This document shows positions 30,656-38,911 of a stretch of DNA of 44,013 bases, piece after piece. The notes under the pieces are model-generated. The model saw nothing but the letters and a program-made list of their open reading frames with translations, made no database searches and had not been told where the DNA came from. The stretch covers positions 1 to 44,013 of the forward strand of contig NZ_VKDF01000022.1 of the NCBI RefSeq assembly GCF_007096355.1, in the 5' to 3' direction. The position numbers and the translations under genes were made by a program. The stretch is from Paracoccus sp. M683 (GTDB lineage: Bacteria > Pseudomonadota > Alphaproteobacteria > Rhodobacterales > Rhodobacteraceae). Numbering within the stretch: the stretch's first letter is position 1; each line of letters starts with the position of its first letter.

Positions 30656-33184
30656 CTACCGACCGCGTGGCCGCAGCCTCGTTACCGTTCGAACATCCTG
30701 TGCTACCGCAGTGCTCGCCTGTAGCCACTGCCGCATTTCCTGGAAAACAGGCTGGCTGCCGTCTGGATCCTCTAGGGTTAAGAGTATTGCAAAAGGCACT
30801 CCTTCCGCGGGAAACTGCGCCTCAGCACGAACAAGGCTGGTGACCTCCAGCCGCCATTGCGACGAGCTTCCGTTCTCAATGAATGTACTCTCATACTGCT
30901 TGGCCGGCCACCATTTGAGCCCGTGGTCTATAAGCGCCTTCTCGGGTATAGCGAGATTGGTTGACTTGGGCAGGTAGCGGGCCGTGATCTGGTTCGTGAA
31001 GCGGACACTGCCATCGGAAGCAGGCTCCGGCTGACGCTGCTTCAGCGATGCCTCAAGATTGACGCGGACAAACTCGGCACCGAAGGCTGGATCAAGCGGT
31101 GGTGCGTAAACGAGTGTGATTTTGGCACGGCCTGAGCAGCGTCCGTCTGTAACGAGGCTTTGTGGCCAGCTGAACGGGAACCGGAGTATGACCGGCTTCT
31201 TCTCGCCAATGCTCAGGCGGCTTTGGAAAAGCAGCGTGATCTGGTGGTCGTCCGTTTCCAGCATCGTGGCGACGGCTTGCGGCCTGCCGAAACCCGCGAA
31301 TTGCCGGCCGATGTCCTTGAGGCCACGCTTCGTCAGTGGGTCGGGCATCGCCGTGTGATGCAGCAACATGGCCCGCAGTGCTTCTACAGACAGGCCGCCC
31401 TCGGTCGCGGTGTCGAGGCCCGCCAACGTACGCGCAACCAGCGGTGCGGCGAAACTCGTGCCGACGACGCTGTTCCTGCCGCCCGAAGGAGACAATGACG
31501 AAAGCCCAGTGGGCTTTCCGGGGCCGCTTCCCCCTGTTCCGCCATAAAACGCCACATCGGGCTTGACACCAACTTGGAGACCAGGCCCGCGCGTCGTGTA
31601 AACGGTCGGCGCGTCGGCAATCTGATCGGTGTTCGGAGGATTGAGCGCGCCGACCGAGATAGACCTGACGCTCTCGGCGGGCTTGAAGATCGTGTCGGGT
31701 GAAGTTCGCGACGCGAAATAGTTGATGACGTCGACAGGACGCTTCTGCCAGGCGGAACGCGCCTGAGCGCGTGGCAGGTTTCCGGCGGAATTCACGAAGA
31801 CCACGCCATAGGTATCTGCGATCTGGTCAAGGCGGGAAGCGTAGATGCTGTATCGGTGACTCTCGACCGGCGCGACGGCGTTTATGGAGAGATTAAACAC
31901 TCTGACGCCATGTTCGTTCTTCGCCTCTGCGACGGCTTGCTCGATCTCTTCGAGGAAGTCGGAGAAACCTCGATGATAATGAGCCATGAACGGTCCGCTA
32001 GGGTAGAGGGGTATGTCGTAGAGATGGCAGCCATTTGCCTCGGGCGCAACGTCCACACCATTGAGGGCTTGCCCGACGGTCAGGAGACCGGCGACGTTCG
32101 TGCCGTGGACCGTGTCATATTCCCCTGACGATAGATAGTCGAACCGTCCCGCAACCCAACCCTCAAGAACCGGCGCCACACCAGAGTCGATGACACCCAC
32201 GATCGGGTAAGTCGACCGGCCCTGCGGAAGGGGAATGTCAACTGGTTCAATCGCTGCAATGGCATCAGAACTTGAGCGGTCGTCTGTCAGCTCGAGCAGA
32301 ACAGGTGGCAAGATCGCACGCACCAGAGGATGCTTCTGGAGTGCATTCAGGGTCGTCTCGTGTCGCTCCGGATTTCGGTCAATCGAGGAGAGGCTGATTT
32401 CCTGGCCTGAATCGCTTCCAGCCGCACCTGCTCGATGGTCGATCAGGGCGTCGACAGGCTGCGTGGTCAGTTGAACTTCAAGGACGGGGGTTCGTCCGAC
32501 CTCAAAGGCGAGGTAACTGCGCGCGCCCAAGCCGAGAGACAACAACAGCCGCTCAAGCGAGCGCCGTAATGCGATCCGTCCGAGCGGGTCATCGGCAATC
32601 ACCCGTTCAGCCGGCGTCTCGAAAAGCTCGATTTGATAGCCGGAGACCGCACGAGGATCTTCGATCGCTGCCAGAGCTGCTGCGGTAGAAAATGCACGTT
32701 TCTGCTCGGGAGGTGCGATTTCGATGGTCTCGATGGCGCCGACTTCGGCTCGGGCGATGGTCGGCGCCTTGTATGGCTTTTCGTCAGCCCTCCGATACTT
32801 TGTCTCGACGGAGGCTTCAGCCTGCTCGATGCGCTGTCGCAGAGCTTTCAGATAGATCAACGGAGCTCGAAAATAGAGCGTTCCGACTGCATCCGCTCCC
32901 ACACATGGAAATTGGTCAGGCTTGAACAGCCACCATACCGGTCGATAGGATTTCGCCAGCGCCTCGTTTCGCATCTGGACTTTGAGATACGCCGCGGGAC
33001 CGTAAGGGCTCGTACGAATTTCGTCTATGATCCGGTCGATCTCGGCCAGCAGCAAGTCCTTGTGGGTGACGAATGCCTTGTCGGCTCCTTCGAAAAAATC
33101 CTTGTTCCGCGGCGGCCGGCCCGGATCGGGTGCCTGATGAAAGTCGCGATCATTCAGAATGATTTGAACCGGATTATTGGGCAT
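30656..33184 (-). CDS. S8-family (subtilisin-like) serine peptidase, partner of AAA+ ATPase
   Basis: Protein of 842 aa. The N-terminal 320 residues have no signal peptide (MPNNPVQIILNDRDFHQAPD) and contain a basic helical part and a WWLF patch. The subtilase domain follows, with catalytic Asp333 in YPIVGVIDSGVAPV, His360 in DTVHGTNVAGLL, oxyanion Asn469 in VVFVNSAGNLP and Ser577 in VVGTSFAAPLVA. The C-terminal 200 residues are beta-rich (ITLLFQSRLSIGEKKPVILR). Lack of an export signal points to cytoplasmic action. It starts 11 bases before the stop of the AAA+ gene, so both are made together. It could cleave a host or invader protein under control of the ATPase. Target and trigger are unknown. 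Confidence 0.88.
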   Translation of the reverse strand: MPNNPVQIILNDRDFHQAPDPGRPPRNKDFFEGADKAFVTHKDLLLAEIDRIIDEIRTSPYGPAAYLKVQMRNEALAKSYRPVWWLFKPDQFPCVGADAVGTLYFRAPLIYLKALRQRIEQAEASVETKYRRADEKPYKAPTIARAEVGAIETIEIAPPEQKRAFSTAAALAAIEDPRAVSGYQIELFETPAERVIADDPLGRIALRRSLERLLLSLGLGARSYLAFEVGRTPVLEVQLTTQPVDALIDHRAGAAGSDSGQEISLSSIDRNPERHETTLNALQKHPLVRAILPPVLLELTDDRSSSDAIAAIEPVDIPLPQGRSTYPIVGVIDSGVAPVLEGWVAGRFDYLSSGEYDTVHGTNVAGLLTVGQALNGVDVAPEANGCHLYDIPLYPSGPFMAHYHRGFSDFLEEIEQAVAEAKNEHGVRVFNLSINAVAPVESHRYSIYASRLDQIADTYGVVFVNSAGNLPRAQARSAWQKRPVDVINYFASRTSPDTIFKPAESVRSISVGALNPPNTDQIADAPTVYTTRGPGLQVGVKPDVAFYGGTGGSGPGKPTGLSSLSPSGGRNSVVGTSFAAPLVARTLAGLDTATEGGLSVEALRAMLLHHTAMPDPLTKRGLKDIGRQFAGFGRPQAVATMLETDDHQITLLFQSRLSIGEKKPVILRFPFSWPQSLVTDGRCSGRAKITLVYAPPLDPAFGAEFVRVNLEASLKQRQPEPASDGSVRFTNQITARYLPKSTNLAIPEKALIDHGLKWWPAKQYESTFIENGSSSQWRLEVTSLVRAEAQFPAEGVPFAILLTLEDPDGSQPVFQEMRQWLQASTAVAQDVRTVTRLRPRGR

Positions 33185-34382
33185 GCGCTGCCTCTAGCAG
33201 TGGCAGATGGCGCTTCGCCTTCTTGAGATCACTCACCCGCGACTGACCATATCCCGTCGCCTCACCTATTTCGGTTTGCTTGAGCGCAAGCGCACTATCA
33301 TTCGCGATCAGGCTGACGAACGCTTCTGGATCGACGGCAAGGATGCGGGCTCCCACGTGATCGTGTTGCGGCGAACGGGCTAGTACAGAGCTCAAGGCAT
33401 GGAACAATCCTGGCCCGTCATGAGATTCGCCGCTGAGCGCCAGCGTCCGTTTTGCAGCCGTGCATACTCTTTCGATGTCGGCTCCCGTGCGCCCTGCGAG
33501 ACAGTATGAGAAGACCCGGAGGGTAGAGGCAGGCGCTTCCAGCGGTTGGAGGAAACGCGCAATCAGGCTTTCGCGAGCAGACTCGTCTGGCTCCCCAAGC
33601 TGAAGATGTGTTTCAAAGCGACGCCAAACAGCTGGGTCCAGGAGCCTGTCATGGTTTGTAATAGCGATCGTGATTCCAAAGTTGCGCCGCTGATCGAGAT
33701 TCTGCAGCAAGGTGTTGACTACGCGTTTGATCTCTCCGATCTCCTGCGGATCGTCCCGGAGCTTTGCAAGCGCGTCGAACTCGTCCAGCAGCAGAACACA
33801 GGCGTATCGGTTGGCGAAGTCGAACAGGTTCGCAATATTGCGCGCGGTCGTGCCCAAAAACGATGATATCAAGCCGTCGATGCGCGCCACGACCAACGGC
33901 AATCCCAACCGGGCAGCGATATAGTGGGCGGTGATGGTCTTACCCGAGCCAGGCGGCCCGTAAATCAACAGAGAGCGCGTGGGCGACACGCCCACCTCCT
34001 GCAGCGCGGCCTCACTGGTCCATTCCTGCAACAGTCCCTCAACCGTTTCCGACACTGCTGCCCCATAAACGGGCGCCCGGCCGTTCCGACCCGGAAAATC
34101 AACCGTGCACAATCGGGCTCCGGTTTCTCGATCAATCGGTGGATTGACTCCCTGTTCGAGGGCTTCTCCGGAGATCTGGCCGCGAGACACCTCCACGCGG
34201 CTCGGAGCTAGTTCCTGTCTGTCGCGCGCAGCGGCGCGCAAGCGCTCCAACGTAGCGGCTTCCTTCGTAGCCCCGGCCTTCTCGAGGCGCTCACGAAGGC
34301 GCAGCACCTGCTTGTCCACAGCCTCCCGGTCCCCGGCTAAGCTGGCCCGAACGATGCTTTGGATGACCGCGAAGTGCTCCAT
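33174..34382 (-). CDS. AAA+ ATPase with C-terminal HTH, partner of subtilase
   Basis: Protein of 402 aa starting MEHFAVIQSIVRASLAGDRE. The helical N-terminus (1-60) suggests oligomerisation. The AAA+ core has Walker A YGPPGSGKTITAHYIAARL (142-149), Walker B ACVLLLDEFDALAKLRDD (196-205), sensor-1 Asn in TIAITNHDRLLDP and Arg fingers in AVWRRFETHLQL (254-255). It most resembles FtsH/proteasomal-ATPase-like or fidgetin-like AAA domains. The last 35 residues (LALKQTEIGEATGYGQSRVS, then DLKKAKRHL) look like a helix-turn-helix, so it may bind DNA or regulate its own operon. It is transcribed first, as an antitoxin or control component would be. Confidence 0.87.
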   Translation of the reverse strand: MEHFAVIQSIVRASLAGDREAVDKQVLRLRERLEKAGATKEAATLERLRAAARDRQELAPSRVEVSRGQISGEALEQGVNPPIDRETGARLCTVDFPGRNGRAPVYGAAVSETVEGLLQEWTSEAALQEVGVSPTRSLLIYGPPGSGKTITAHYIAARLGLPLVVARIDGLISSFLGTTARNIANLFDFANRYACVLLLDEFDALAKLRDDPQEIGEIKRVVNTLLQNLDQRRNFGITIAITNHDRLLDPAVWRRFETHLQLGEPDESARESLIARFLQPLEAPASTLRVFSYCLAGRTGADIERVCTAAKRTLALSGESHDGPGLFHALSSVLARSPQHDHVGARILAVDPEAFVSLIANDSALALKQTEIGEATGYGQSRVSDLKKAKRHLPLLEAAHAQ

Positions 34383-34410
34383 ATCGACAAATCCACCATA
34401 AAGATCGTGT

Positions 34411-34427
34411 TGTATCGATCTGTATCG
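34411..34427 (-). promoter_or_regulatory. Direct-repeat candidate operator upstream of AAA+/subtilase operon
   Basis: TGTATCGATC and TGTATCGCC start exactly 10 bases apart (34411 and 34421), 30-45 bases before the AAA+ start. This helical phasing on one face of DNA fits a bound regulator. The HTH-tailed AAA+ protein itself is an obvious candidate. Confidence 0.4.
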
Positions 34428-35192
34428 CCATTTTCTCGATTTCACAAGCCACGTATTGCAATTTTATCGGAGATTTTCTACTAGGAATCGACCGCACTCT
34501 CATCTGAATCGGGTTCAAGCCGTGCTGATCGAAAATCTCGCGTTTGGTATCGCCGCCAAGCGGACGATCACTCAGGATTTCGCCGCCACCACCTCGCTGC
34601 GAGCTGTGCGAACGACCGCTTTGGCGGGGGCGCTGCAGTTGCCATGCCGCGCTGCCATCAGGCGGCTCTCCGCCCGGCCTGCAGATACCTTTGCAGGCGC
34701 AGCAGGGCCCGCGCCGCTGTGACGCCCGACTTGGCCCATTCGGCCGCATGACGCGGGCTGGCCTTGAGCCGCCTGCGTTCGCAACCGGATCATGGGGCAG
34801 CCTCCACCGCCCCCGGCCAATCCCGGTCGGCCTGTTTGGATGGGGCAAAATCTCGCGTGCAGGACGATATTGTGGCGGTCGTCGTCGGGCGCACTGATCC
34901 TGGCAGCATTGCAGTTGAACCGGAGACGGCAGCCGGTCCCGGTCTTGCCACCTTTCTCGCCCACGGTGACGCGGTCGCTTGCTGTCGTGGCCAACCCGGT
35001 CCTTTCCGGCAGGTGCGTTTCTCATTGATGAAATATGACAGGGCAGCGCGCCGGACGGCCTTCGGCCTTCAATGACGAATTTCCCCTGGCCTCCGGCCAT
35101 TCCCCGCGGAAGACAAATTCCTCATTGACCGGTGCTCTTCCTGCCCCGTCCCGGAAATTTCATCGAAACGCCAGACAGGAAAGGAACACCAG
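34428..35192. other. Gene-poor region between the AAA+ operon and the antirestriction island
   Basis: About 765 bp. One - strand reading (34994 to 34572, MATTASDRVTVGEKGGKTGT, then GCRLRFNCNAARISAPDDD) has good third-position GC at first but turns to low-quality sequence. A second frame carries HAAEWAKSGVTAARALLRLQ and ends at 34658. Both could be pieces of one broken small gene. The right end contains repeated CGGCC blocks (35058-35100). I recognise no family. Confidence 0.35.
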
Positions 35193-35384
35193 ATGGCCTT
35201 TGATAGCATGAAGCTCCGCGTGAAAACCGGCGAGAAAGACGGCAAGACGTTCTGGGACAACTGCGGTGTCCTCTTCATCAACCGCAACGACGCCGGCGAG
35301 ATCACCTCCATCCAGGTCCGCCACAACATGTTCCCCGGCGTCGATATGGTCGCCTTCCCGAAACGGGACGACGACCAGGAGTGA
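35193..35384 (+). CDS. Small conserved-looking hypothetical protein
   Basis: Sixty-three residues, MAFDSMKLRVKTGEKDGKTF, WDNCGVLFINRNDAGEITSI and QVRHNMFPGVDMVAFPKRDD. AAGGAA lies 11 bases upstream. The alternating hydrophobic pattern suggests a small beta-barrel, and the ending DDDQE is acidic. It is followed by a clean terminator, which supports a real gene. No family is recognised. Small proteins of this kind commonly flank ArdC and mobilisation genes on alphaproteobacterial plasmids. Confidence 0.65.
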   Translation: MAFDSMKLRVKTGEKDGKTFWDNCGVLFINRNDAGEITSIQVRHNMFPGVDMVAFPKRDDDQE

Positions 35385-35391
35385 ACGACAG

Positions 35392-35415
35392 GGGCGGCGC
35401 AAGCCGCCCCTTTAC
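35392..35415 (+). terminator. Rho-independent terminator
   Basis: Stem GGGGCGGC / GCCGCCCC with loop GCAA, followed by TTTA, 8 bases after the stop of the small gene at 35193. The U-run is short. Confidence 0.65.
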
Positions 35416-35847
35416 CGTTCCATCCAGTCGCTCACGCGGGCAGCCTGCGGCCAGGAAGATCGATGGAGGCCCGCTTTTGCGGTCCAGGATGATCGGTGGC
35501 CGTGCCGGGGGATCGACCGGGCAGGCCCAGCTCACCCCCGACCCGACGACCTTCCTGTTTGTTTCATCCGCCACGCATCCCTGCGTCTGCCGGTCAAGGG
35601 GCAAGCGCCGCGCGTATCGCGCGTCGTCGTCCAGGCGGGCCGTGTCCTCGGCTGCGCCTGCGGGCCGCACCACCCCGCCTTCCCGACCCCGTGACAGTCA
35701 GCCCCAGGGCCTCGGGCAGGGCTACGCCCTTCCCGCTCCTGCTTTCCGAAAGGCATGGGCCTTTCGAGACAAGCAGAGCAGGAAGGTCCGCCCACCGGCG
35801 GAACGGGGCAAGGACCTCGCCGCCCGTCACTGGAAAGGAGGCCAGAC
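35416..35847. other. Intergenic region, no gene recognised
   Basis: About 430 bp. Long open readings exist on both strands but all have Pro/Arg-rich, low-quality translations with no start support, and none resembles a known family. The end holds the strong GGAGG of the next gene. Confidence 0.5.
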
Positions 35848-36087
35848 ATGGCTGACTATCGCTTGGGATCCTCCCCTCTCGTTCATACCCCCGGCCTGAT
35901 CGCATGGGCGATCAACGGCTACTATTTCGAGGAAGATCGCCCGCAGTTGCTGGATGTCATCGCCGCGACCTATCCCGGCGTTCCGCGCGAGGCACTGGAA
36001 CAGGTGCTGCTGCGCAAGATCGACTATCGCGTCGAGACCGAGACCGTCGTGTTCGCTGTGGAGCGTCCCGTTCAGGAGGGCGCATGA
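35848..36087 (+). CDS. Hypothetical protein co-transcribed with ardC
   Basis: Seventy-nine residues, MADYRLGSSPLVHTPGLIAW, AINGYYFEEDRPQLLDVIAA, TYPGVPREALEQVLLRKIDY and RVETETVVFAVERPVQEGA. ATG 35848 has a perfect GGAGG eight bases upstream. Its stop overlaps the ArdC start (ATGA). The fold prediction by eye is helix-helix-beta. No family is recognised. The coupling suggests a partner or regulator of the antirestriction protein. Confidence 0.75.
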   Translation: MADYRLGSSPLVHTPGLIAWAINGYYFEEDRPQLLDVIAATYPGVPREALEQVLLRKIDYRVETETVVFAVERPVQEGA

Positions 36088-36983
36088 TGGCCGAGTTCGA
36101 TGTCTACCAGCATGTCACCGACCAGATCATTGCCAGCCTCGAGGCTGGCACCCCGGTCTGGCGGAAGCCCTGGACCGGCGATGCGGGCGGCATTCCTTTC
36201 CCCCGCCGCAGCAACGGGGAGTATTATCGCGGCATAAATATCCTGATGCTCTGGGCGCGGGCGGCTGAACAGGGCTATCGCAGCGGCCATTGGTTCACCT
36301 ATCGGCAGGCCCAGGAGGCCGGCGGTCAGGTCCGCAAGGGCGAGACATCCGCCACGGTCGTCAAATACGGCACCTTTGAAAAAGAGGATGCCGAGACCGG
36401 CGAAGAAAAGACCTTCGGCTATGCGAAGGCCTATCGCGTCTTCAACGGCGATCAGATCGACGGCCTGCCCGAGGAATTTCACGGCAAGCCCATCGAGGCC
36501 CCGCGCGATCTTGGCACCAAGACCGACCCGGCGCTTGAGGCTTTCTTTGACGCGACCGGCATCGAGCGGCGCACAAGCGACCGACCAGAAGCCTTCTATG
36601 ATGTGGCAGGCGATTTCATCCACATGCCGCCGGTCGGGACCTTTCATGATGCCGCCGGATTTTATTCCACGCTCGCCCATGAGAGCTGCCACGGCACGGG
36701 CGCGGCGCATCGGCTGGACCGGTTCAGCCGCTTCAACGGGCGGGCGGATCGGGCCTTCGAGGAACTGGTGGCCGAGATCGGCGGTGCCATGGTCTGCGCA
36801 CAGATCGGGGTGACACCGGAGTTCGGGCAGACGGCGGCCTATGTGGAAAGCTGGTTGCGAGCATTGAAGTCCGAGAAGCGGTTCATCTTCAAGGCCGCGA
36901 CCGAGGCGCAGAAAGCCGCCGACTGGCTGATGCGCACCGCCCCCGCGGGTCTCTTGGACAGAACCAACCGGGCCGCCGCGTAA
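36084..36983 (+). CDS. ardC: ArdC-family antirestriction protein
   Basis: Protein of 299 aa. The N-terminal ssDNA-binding domain (ArdC_N, DUF1738) runs YQHVTDQIIASLEAGTPVWR, KPWTG...FPRRSNGEYYRGINILMLW and FTYRQAQEAGGQVRKGE. The C-terminal metallopeptidase-like domain has the HExxH zinc motif STLAHESCHGTGAAHRLDR and EELVAEIGGAMVCAQIGV with the third-ligand glutamate. ArdC-type proteins protect incoming single-stranded plasmid DNA from host nucleases during conjugation. That fits the nearby MobC/relaxase genes. The start overlaps the preceding small gene by 4 bases. Both domains look complete. Confidence 0.92.
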   Translation: MMAEFDVYQHVTDQIIASLEAGTPVWRKPWTGDAGGIPFPRRSNGEYYRGINILMLWARAAEQGYRSGHWFTYRQAQEAGGQVRKGETSATVVKYGTFEKEDAETGEEKTFGYAKAYRVFNGDQIDGLPEEFHGKPIEAPRDLGTKTDPALEAFFDATGIERRTSDRPEAFYDVAGDFIHMPPVGTFHDAAGFYSTLAHESCHGTGAAHRLDRFSRFNGRADRAFEELVAEIGGAMVCAQIGVTPEFGQTAAYVESWLRALKSEKRFIFKAATEAQKAADWLMRTAPAGLLDRTNRAAA

Positions 36984-36991
36984 GGCGGCCC
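36970..36991 (+). other. Hairpin over the ardC stop codon
   Basis: GGGCCGCC / GGCGGCCC with loop GCGTAA includes the ardC stop. There is no U-run, so it is more likely to stabilise mRNA or attenuate than to terminate cleanly. Confidence 0.5.
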
Positions 36992-37006
36992 CATGGGAGA
37001 GCAATC

Positions 37007-37207
37007 ATGCCCATCCTTGCCCGATATTCCCGCCTCAACGTGCTGATCTCAGCCGGCGGCGGCGCCGTGATCCGGGCCGCCGCGATGAAAATCAATCCCC
37101 GCACCCGGTTCGATCTGGCCCGGCGCGGCGACCGCCACGACGATGGTCGCGACAGGCTCCATCACCAGCACGATGCGCGCGACCTGGCCGCGCGGATCCG
37201 GCTCTGA
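37007..37207 (+). CDS. Small hypothetical protein
   Basis: Sixty-six residues, MPILARYSRLNVLISAGGGA, VIRAAAMKINPRTRFDLARR, then a His/Asp/Arg-rich end (GDRHDDGRDRLHHQHDARD). GGGAGAGC is 6 bases upstream and the gene follows ardC by 23 bases. No family is recognised. The charged tail looks nucleic-acid-like. Confidence is moderate, based on position and ribosome-binding site. Confidence 0.5.
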   Translation: MPILARYSRLNVLISAGGGAVIRAAAMKINPRTRFDLARRGDRHDDGRDRLHHQHDARDLAARIRL

Positions 37208-37217
37208 GGGTCAGCTC

Positions 37218-37544
37218 ATGGCCGGCCCCGACCCAACGCGCCTGGAACGCACGCAGGCCCTGTTCGATGCCATCGCGGCCTGCGACCGCGCCGATGCGGA
37301 ATTCATCCTGTCGGGAGTTCTGGCCGAGATGGGCGCGGGCCCGCCGCTGCCCGCTCTGGGGGCCATCGAGGAGGAGGCGGAAGCCTGGGCGGCCTTTGCG
37401 ACATTGCCGGAACTGACGGCCTATTTTTTCGCCACCGGGGCGCGCCTGAGCAAGCGCCGGCTTGGCGCACGGGGGCGCATGCGCCTCATGCGCCGCCTCC
37501 TGGGTGAGATGACGAATGAGGAACGGGCGGAACTGCTGCGCTGA
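37218..37544 (+). CDS. Small hypothetical protein, paralog of the gene at 39575
   Basis: One hundred and eight residues, MAGPDPTRLERTQALFDAIA, ACDRADAEFILSGVLAEMGA and the basic end LGARGRMRLMRRLLGEMTNE, then ERAELLR. Over its length it aligns without gaps to the protein at 39575-39955 (shared R-L-x-R...DAI-x-AC...DAE...LS-x-VL-x-E...WA-x-AT...LGxRGRxRxxRRL). GAGGG precedes ATG 37218. All-helical with a basic C-terminal helix, so nucleic acid or protein binding is possible. No known family is recognised. Confidence 0.65.
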   Translation: MAGPDPTRLERTQALFDAIAACDRADAEFILSGVLAEMGAGPPLPALGAIEEEAEAWAAFATLPELTAYFFATGARLSKRRLGARGRMRLMRRLLGEMTNEERAELLR

Positions 37545-37962
37545 AGACCGGGGCACTGTTTATGCCTGCCCCGCCTCGAGCGGTGTCTTTTGGGCGGCGA
37601 GACTTATCCCCAGTTTCTGTGGATGATTCCGGGGATGAATTTCCCAATGCGTTCTCGACCTTTCGGAAACACCTGAGTTTGACTGGTTGCTACGTCTCCA
37701 ATGCGCCACGCCGCGCTCCCGCTGCAGTCTAGGTTACGATCGGGCGGGCCTCGCGATCGCCGATAAAGGCGGCTTCTCTGGAACTGACACCCATGACCTT
37801 TCGTCACTCGCTACTGGTTTCGTCGAGATCAATTCCAGACTGATCCGCACCGCCGGAGATGTTTGTGATGGCCAGGTTGCAGGATGTCATAGCGCTGTCG
37901 ATCTCGCAGTCTCGCCGTGCGGGGGGCGTCGCTGAGGTAGTCAGAGCCAGTCGTCTATCCGG
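37545..37962. other. Intergenic region with two DnaA-box-like sequences
   Basis: This 418-bp gap separates converging genes. TTATCCCCA (37604-37612) and TGTGGATGA (37618-37626) face each other; each differs by one base from the DnaA box TTATCCACA or its complement. The rest has no convincing coding frame or terminator. A remnant of another replicon's origin is possible but unproven. Confidence 0.35.
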
Positions 37963-38586
37963 TCAGGTCAGCTCGGCCTCGTCCAGCAACGCCAGGGATC
38001 CGTCGGGCAGGGGCAGTTGAAGCTCCGCAGCGGGGATCCCGCTCAACCAGGCCGTCCAGTCGTCGGGCTGGGTCAGGATTACTGGCATCGCCTTTGGATG
38101 GATCGCCCGGACCTCGGCATTCGGTTCGCAAGTCAGGAAGGCATAGAGATCATCCGTCGTCTCGCCGTCCTTCACCTTGCGGACGGAGGTCCAGTCGCGG
38201 ATCTCGATGCCGGCAAAGAACATCGGTTGGTCGTTCGTGGCGGCAAACCACTGGTTGCCCTTCCCCTTGCCGCGTGGCTCGGCGAAGGCGCTCAGCGGGA
38301 CGAGGCAGCGATTGTCCCGACTGAGCCAGCGGCGCCAATGCGGCGATCCAAGATTGCGGATATTGGTCACGCCGGGGTCGCGTTCCGTCTTCAGGGCGAA
38401 TTTCGGCGAGGGCAGACCCCAGCGCGCTGTGACCAGCTCCAACCCGTCACCGTCATGGCGGATGATCGCACCGGGCTGGTCGGGATAGACGCGGCCCGGC
38501 TGCAGATTGCCGGCACGGTCCGTCACGCCGGGGAAGAGTCGGCGCATCATTTCCTGCGTGGTGCCGTTATTATACAGATTGCAGAT
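37963..38586 (-). CDS. SRAP-domain protein (SOS response-associated peptidase, YedK/HMCES-like)
   Basis: About 207 aa. It captures abasic sites in single-stranded DNA by forming a thiazolidine link through Cys2. The family pattern is clear: CNLYNNGTTQEMMRRLFPG, RVYPDQPGAIIRHDGDG, TNIRNLGSPHWRRW (Asn), CLVPLSAFAEPRGKGKG (active Glu) and AIHPKAMPVILTQPDDW (active His). The oddity is the start: the codon before the catalytic Cys is ATC, not ATG, although GAAAGGG sits seven bases upstream. The nearest alternatives are CTG at 38592, overlapping the upstream gene's stop, or an internal ATG at 38550 that would lose the catalytic Cys. It is co-transcribed with the zinc-finger gene under a LexA box. 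Confidence 0.87.
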   Translation of the reverse strand: MCNLYNNGTTQEMMRRLFPGVTDRAGNLQPGRVYPDQPGAIIRHDGDGLELVTARWGLPSPKFALKTERDPGVTNIRNLGSPHWRRWLSRDNRCLVPLSAFAEPRGKGKGNQWFAATNDQPMFFAGIEIRDWTSVRKVKDGETTDDLYAFLTCEPNAEVRAIHPKAMPVILTQPDDWTAWLSGIPAAELQLPLPDGSLALLDEAELT

Positions 38587-38588
38587 CG

Positions 38589-38906
38589 TCAGACCCTTTC
38601 ATCGCGCCAGATCCATTTGACAACCTGCCTGACTGGCCTGCGAACGGTCAAGCCTGCCGCCAGTTCATTGGCGCTCGGCAGGTGCCAGCGGATCGACATG
38701 TAATCGATCGTCCGGCACTGGCCGCAACCCCAGGGCGGCACATGCGCTTCGTGAAACGGGTCATCGATGACCTTCGCCAGATCCTCGGCCCAATAGTTCA
38801 CCGTCCGGCCGCAGAGGTCGCAGCGCATCACCATGAGCATATGGTCGCGGGCACAGTCGCGGATCGAGCGGTTGGCGAATCTGTTGGTTGAGGGGATCGA
38901 CGGCAT
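38589..38906 (-). CDS. Zinc-finger-like small protein, upstream partner of SRAP
   Basis: Protein of 105 aa starting at ATG 38906 (MPSIPSTNRFANRSIRDCAR). Two CxxC pairs, MRCDLCGRTVNYWAED and PPWGCGQCRTIDYMSIRW, should form one zinc-binding knuckle. The end is basic (VRRPVRQVVKWIWRDERV). No family is recognised. The stop lies within 6 bases of the SRAP start. It begins just after the LexA box, so it is the first gene of a DNA-damage-inducible pair. Confidence 0.7.
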   Translation of the reverse strand: MPSIPSTNRFANRSIRDCARDHMLMVMRCDLCGRTVNYWAEDLAKVIDDPFHEAHVPPWGCGQCRTIDYMSIRWHLPSANELAAGLTVRRPVRQVVKWIWRDERV

Positions 38907-38911
38907 GGTAG

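Noticed and set aside
35416..35847. Arg/Pro-rich open frames on both strands as genes
   Set aside because: No start signals, low-complexity translations, and no agreement between frames on a protein-like composition.
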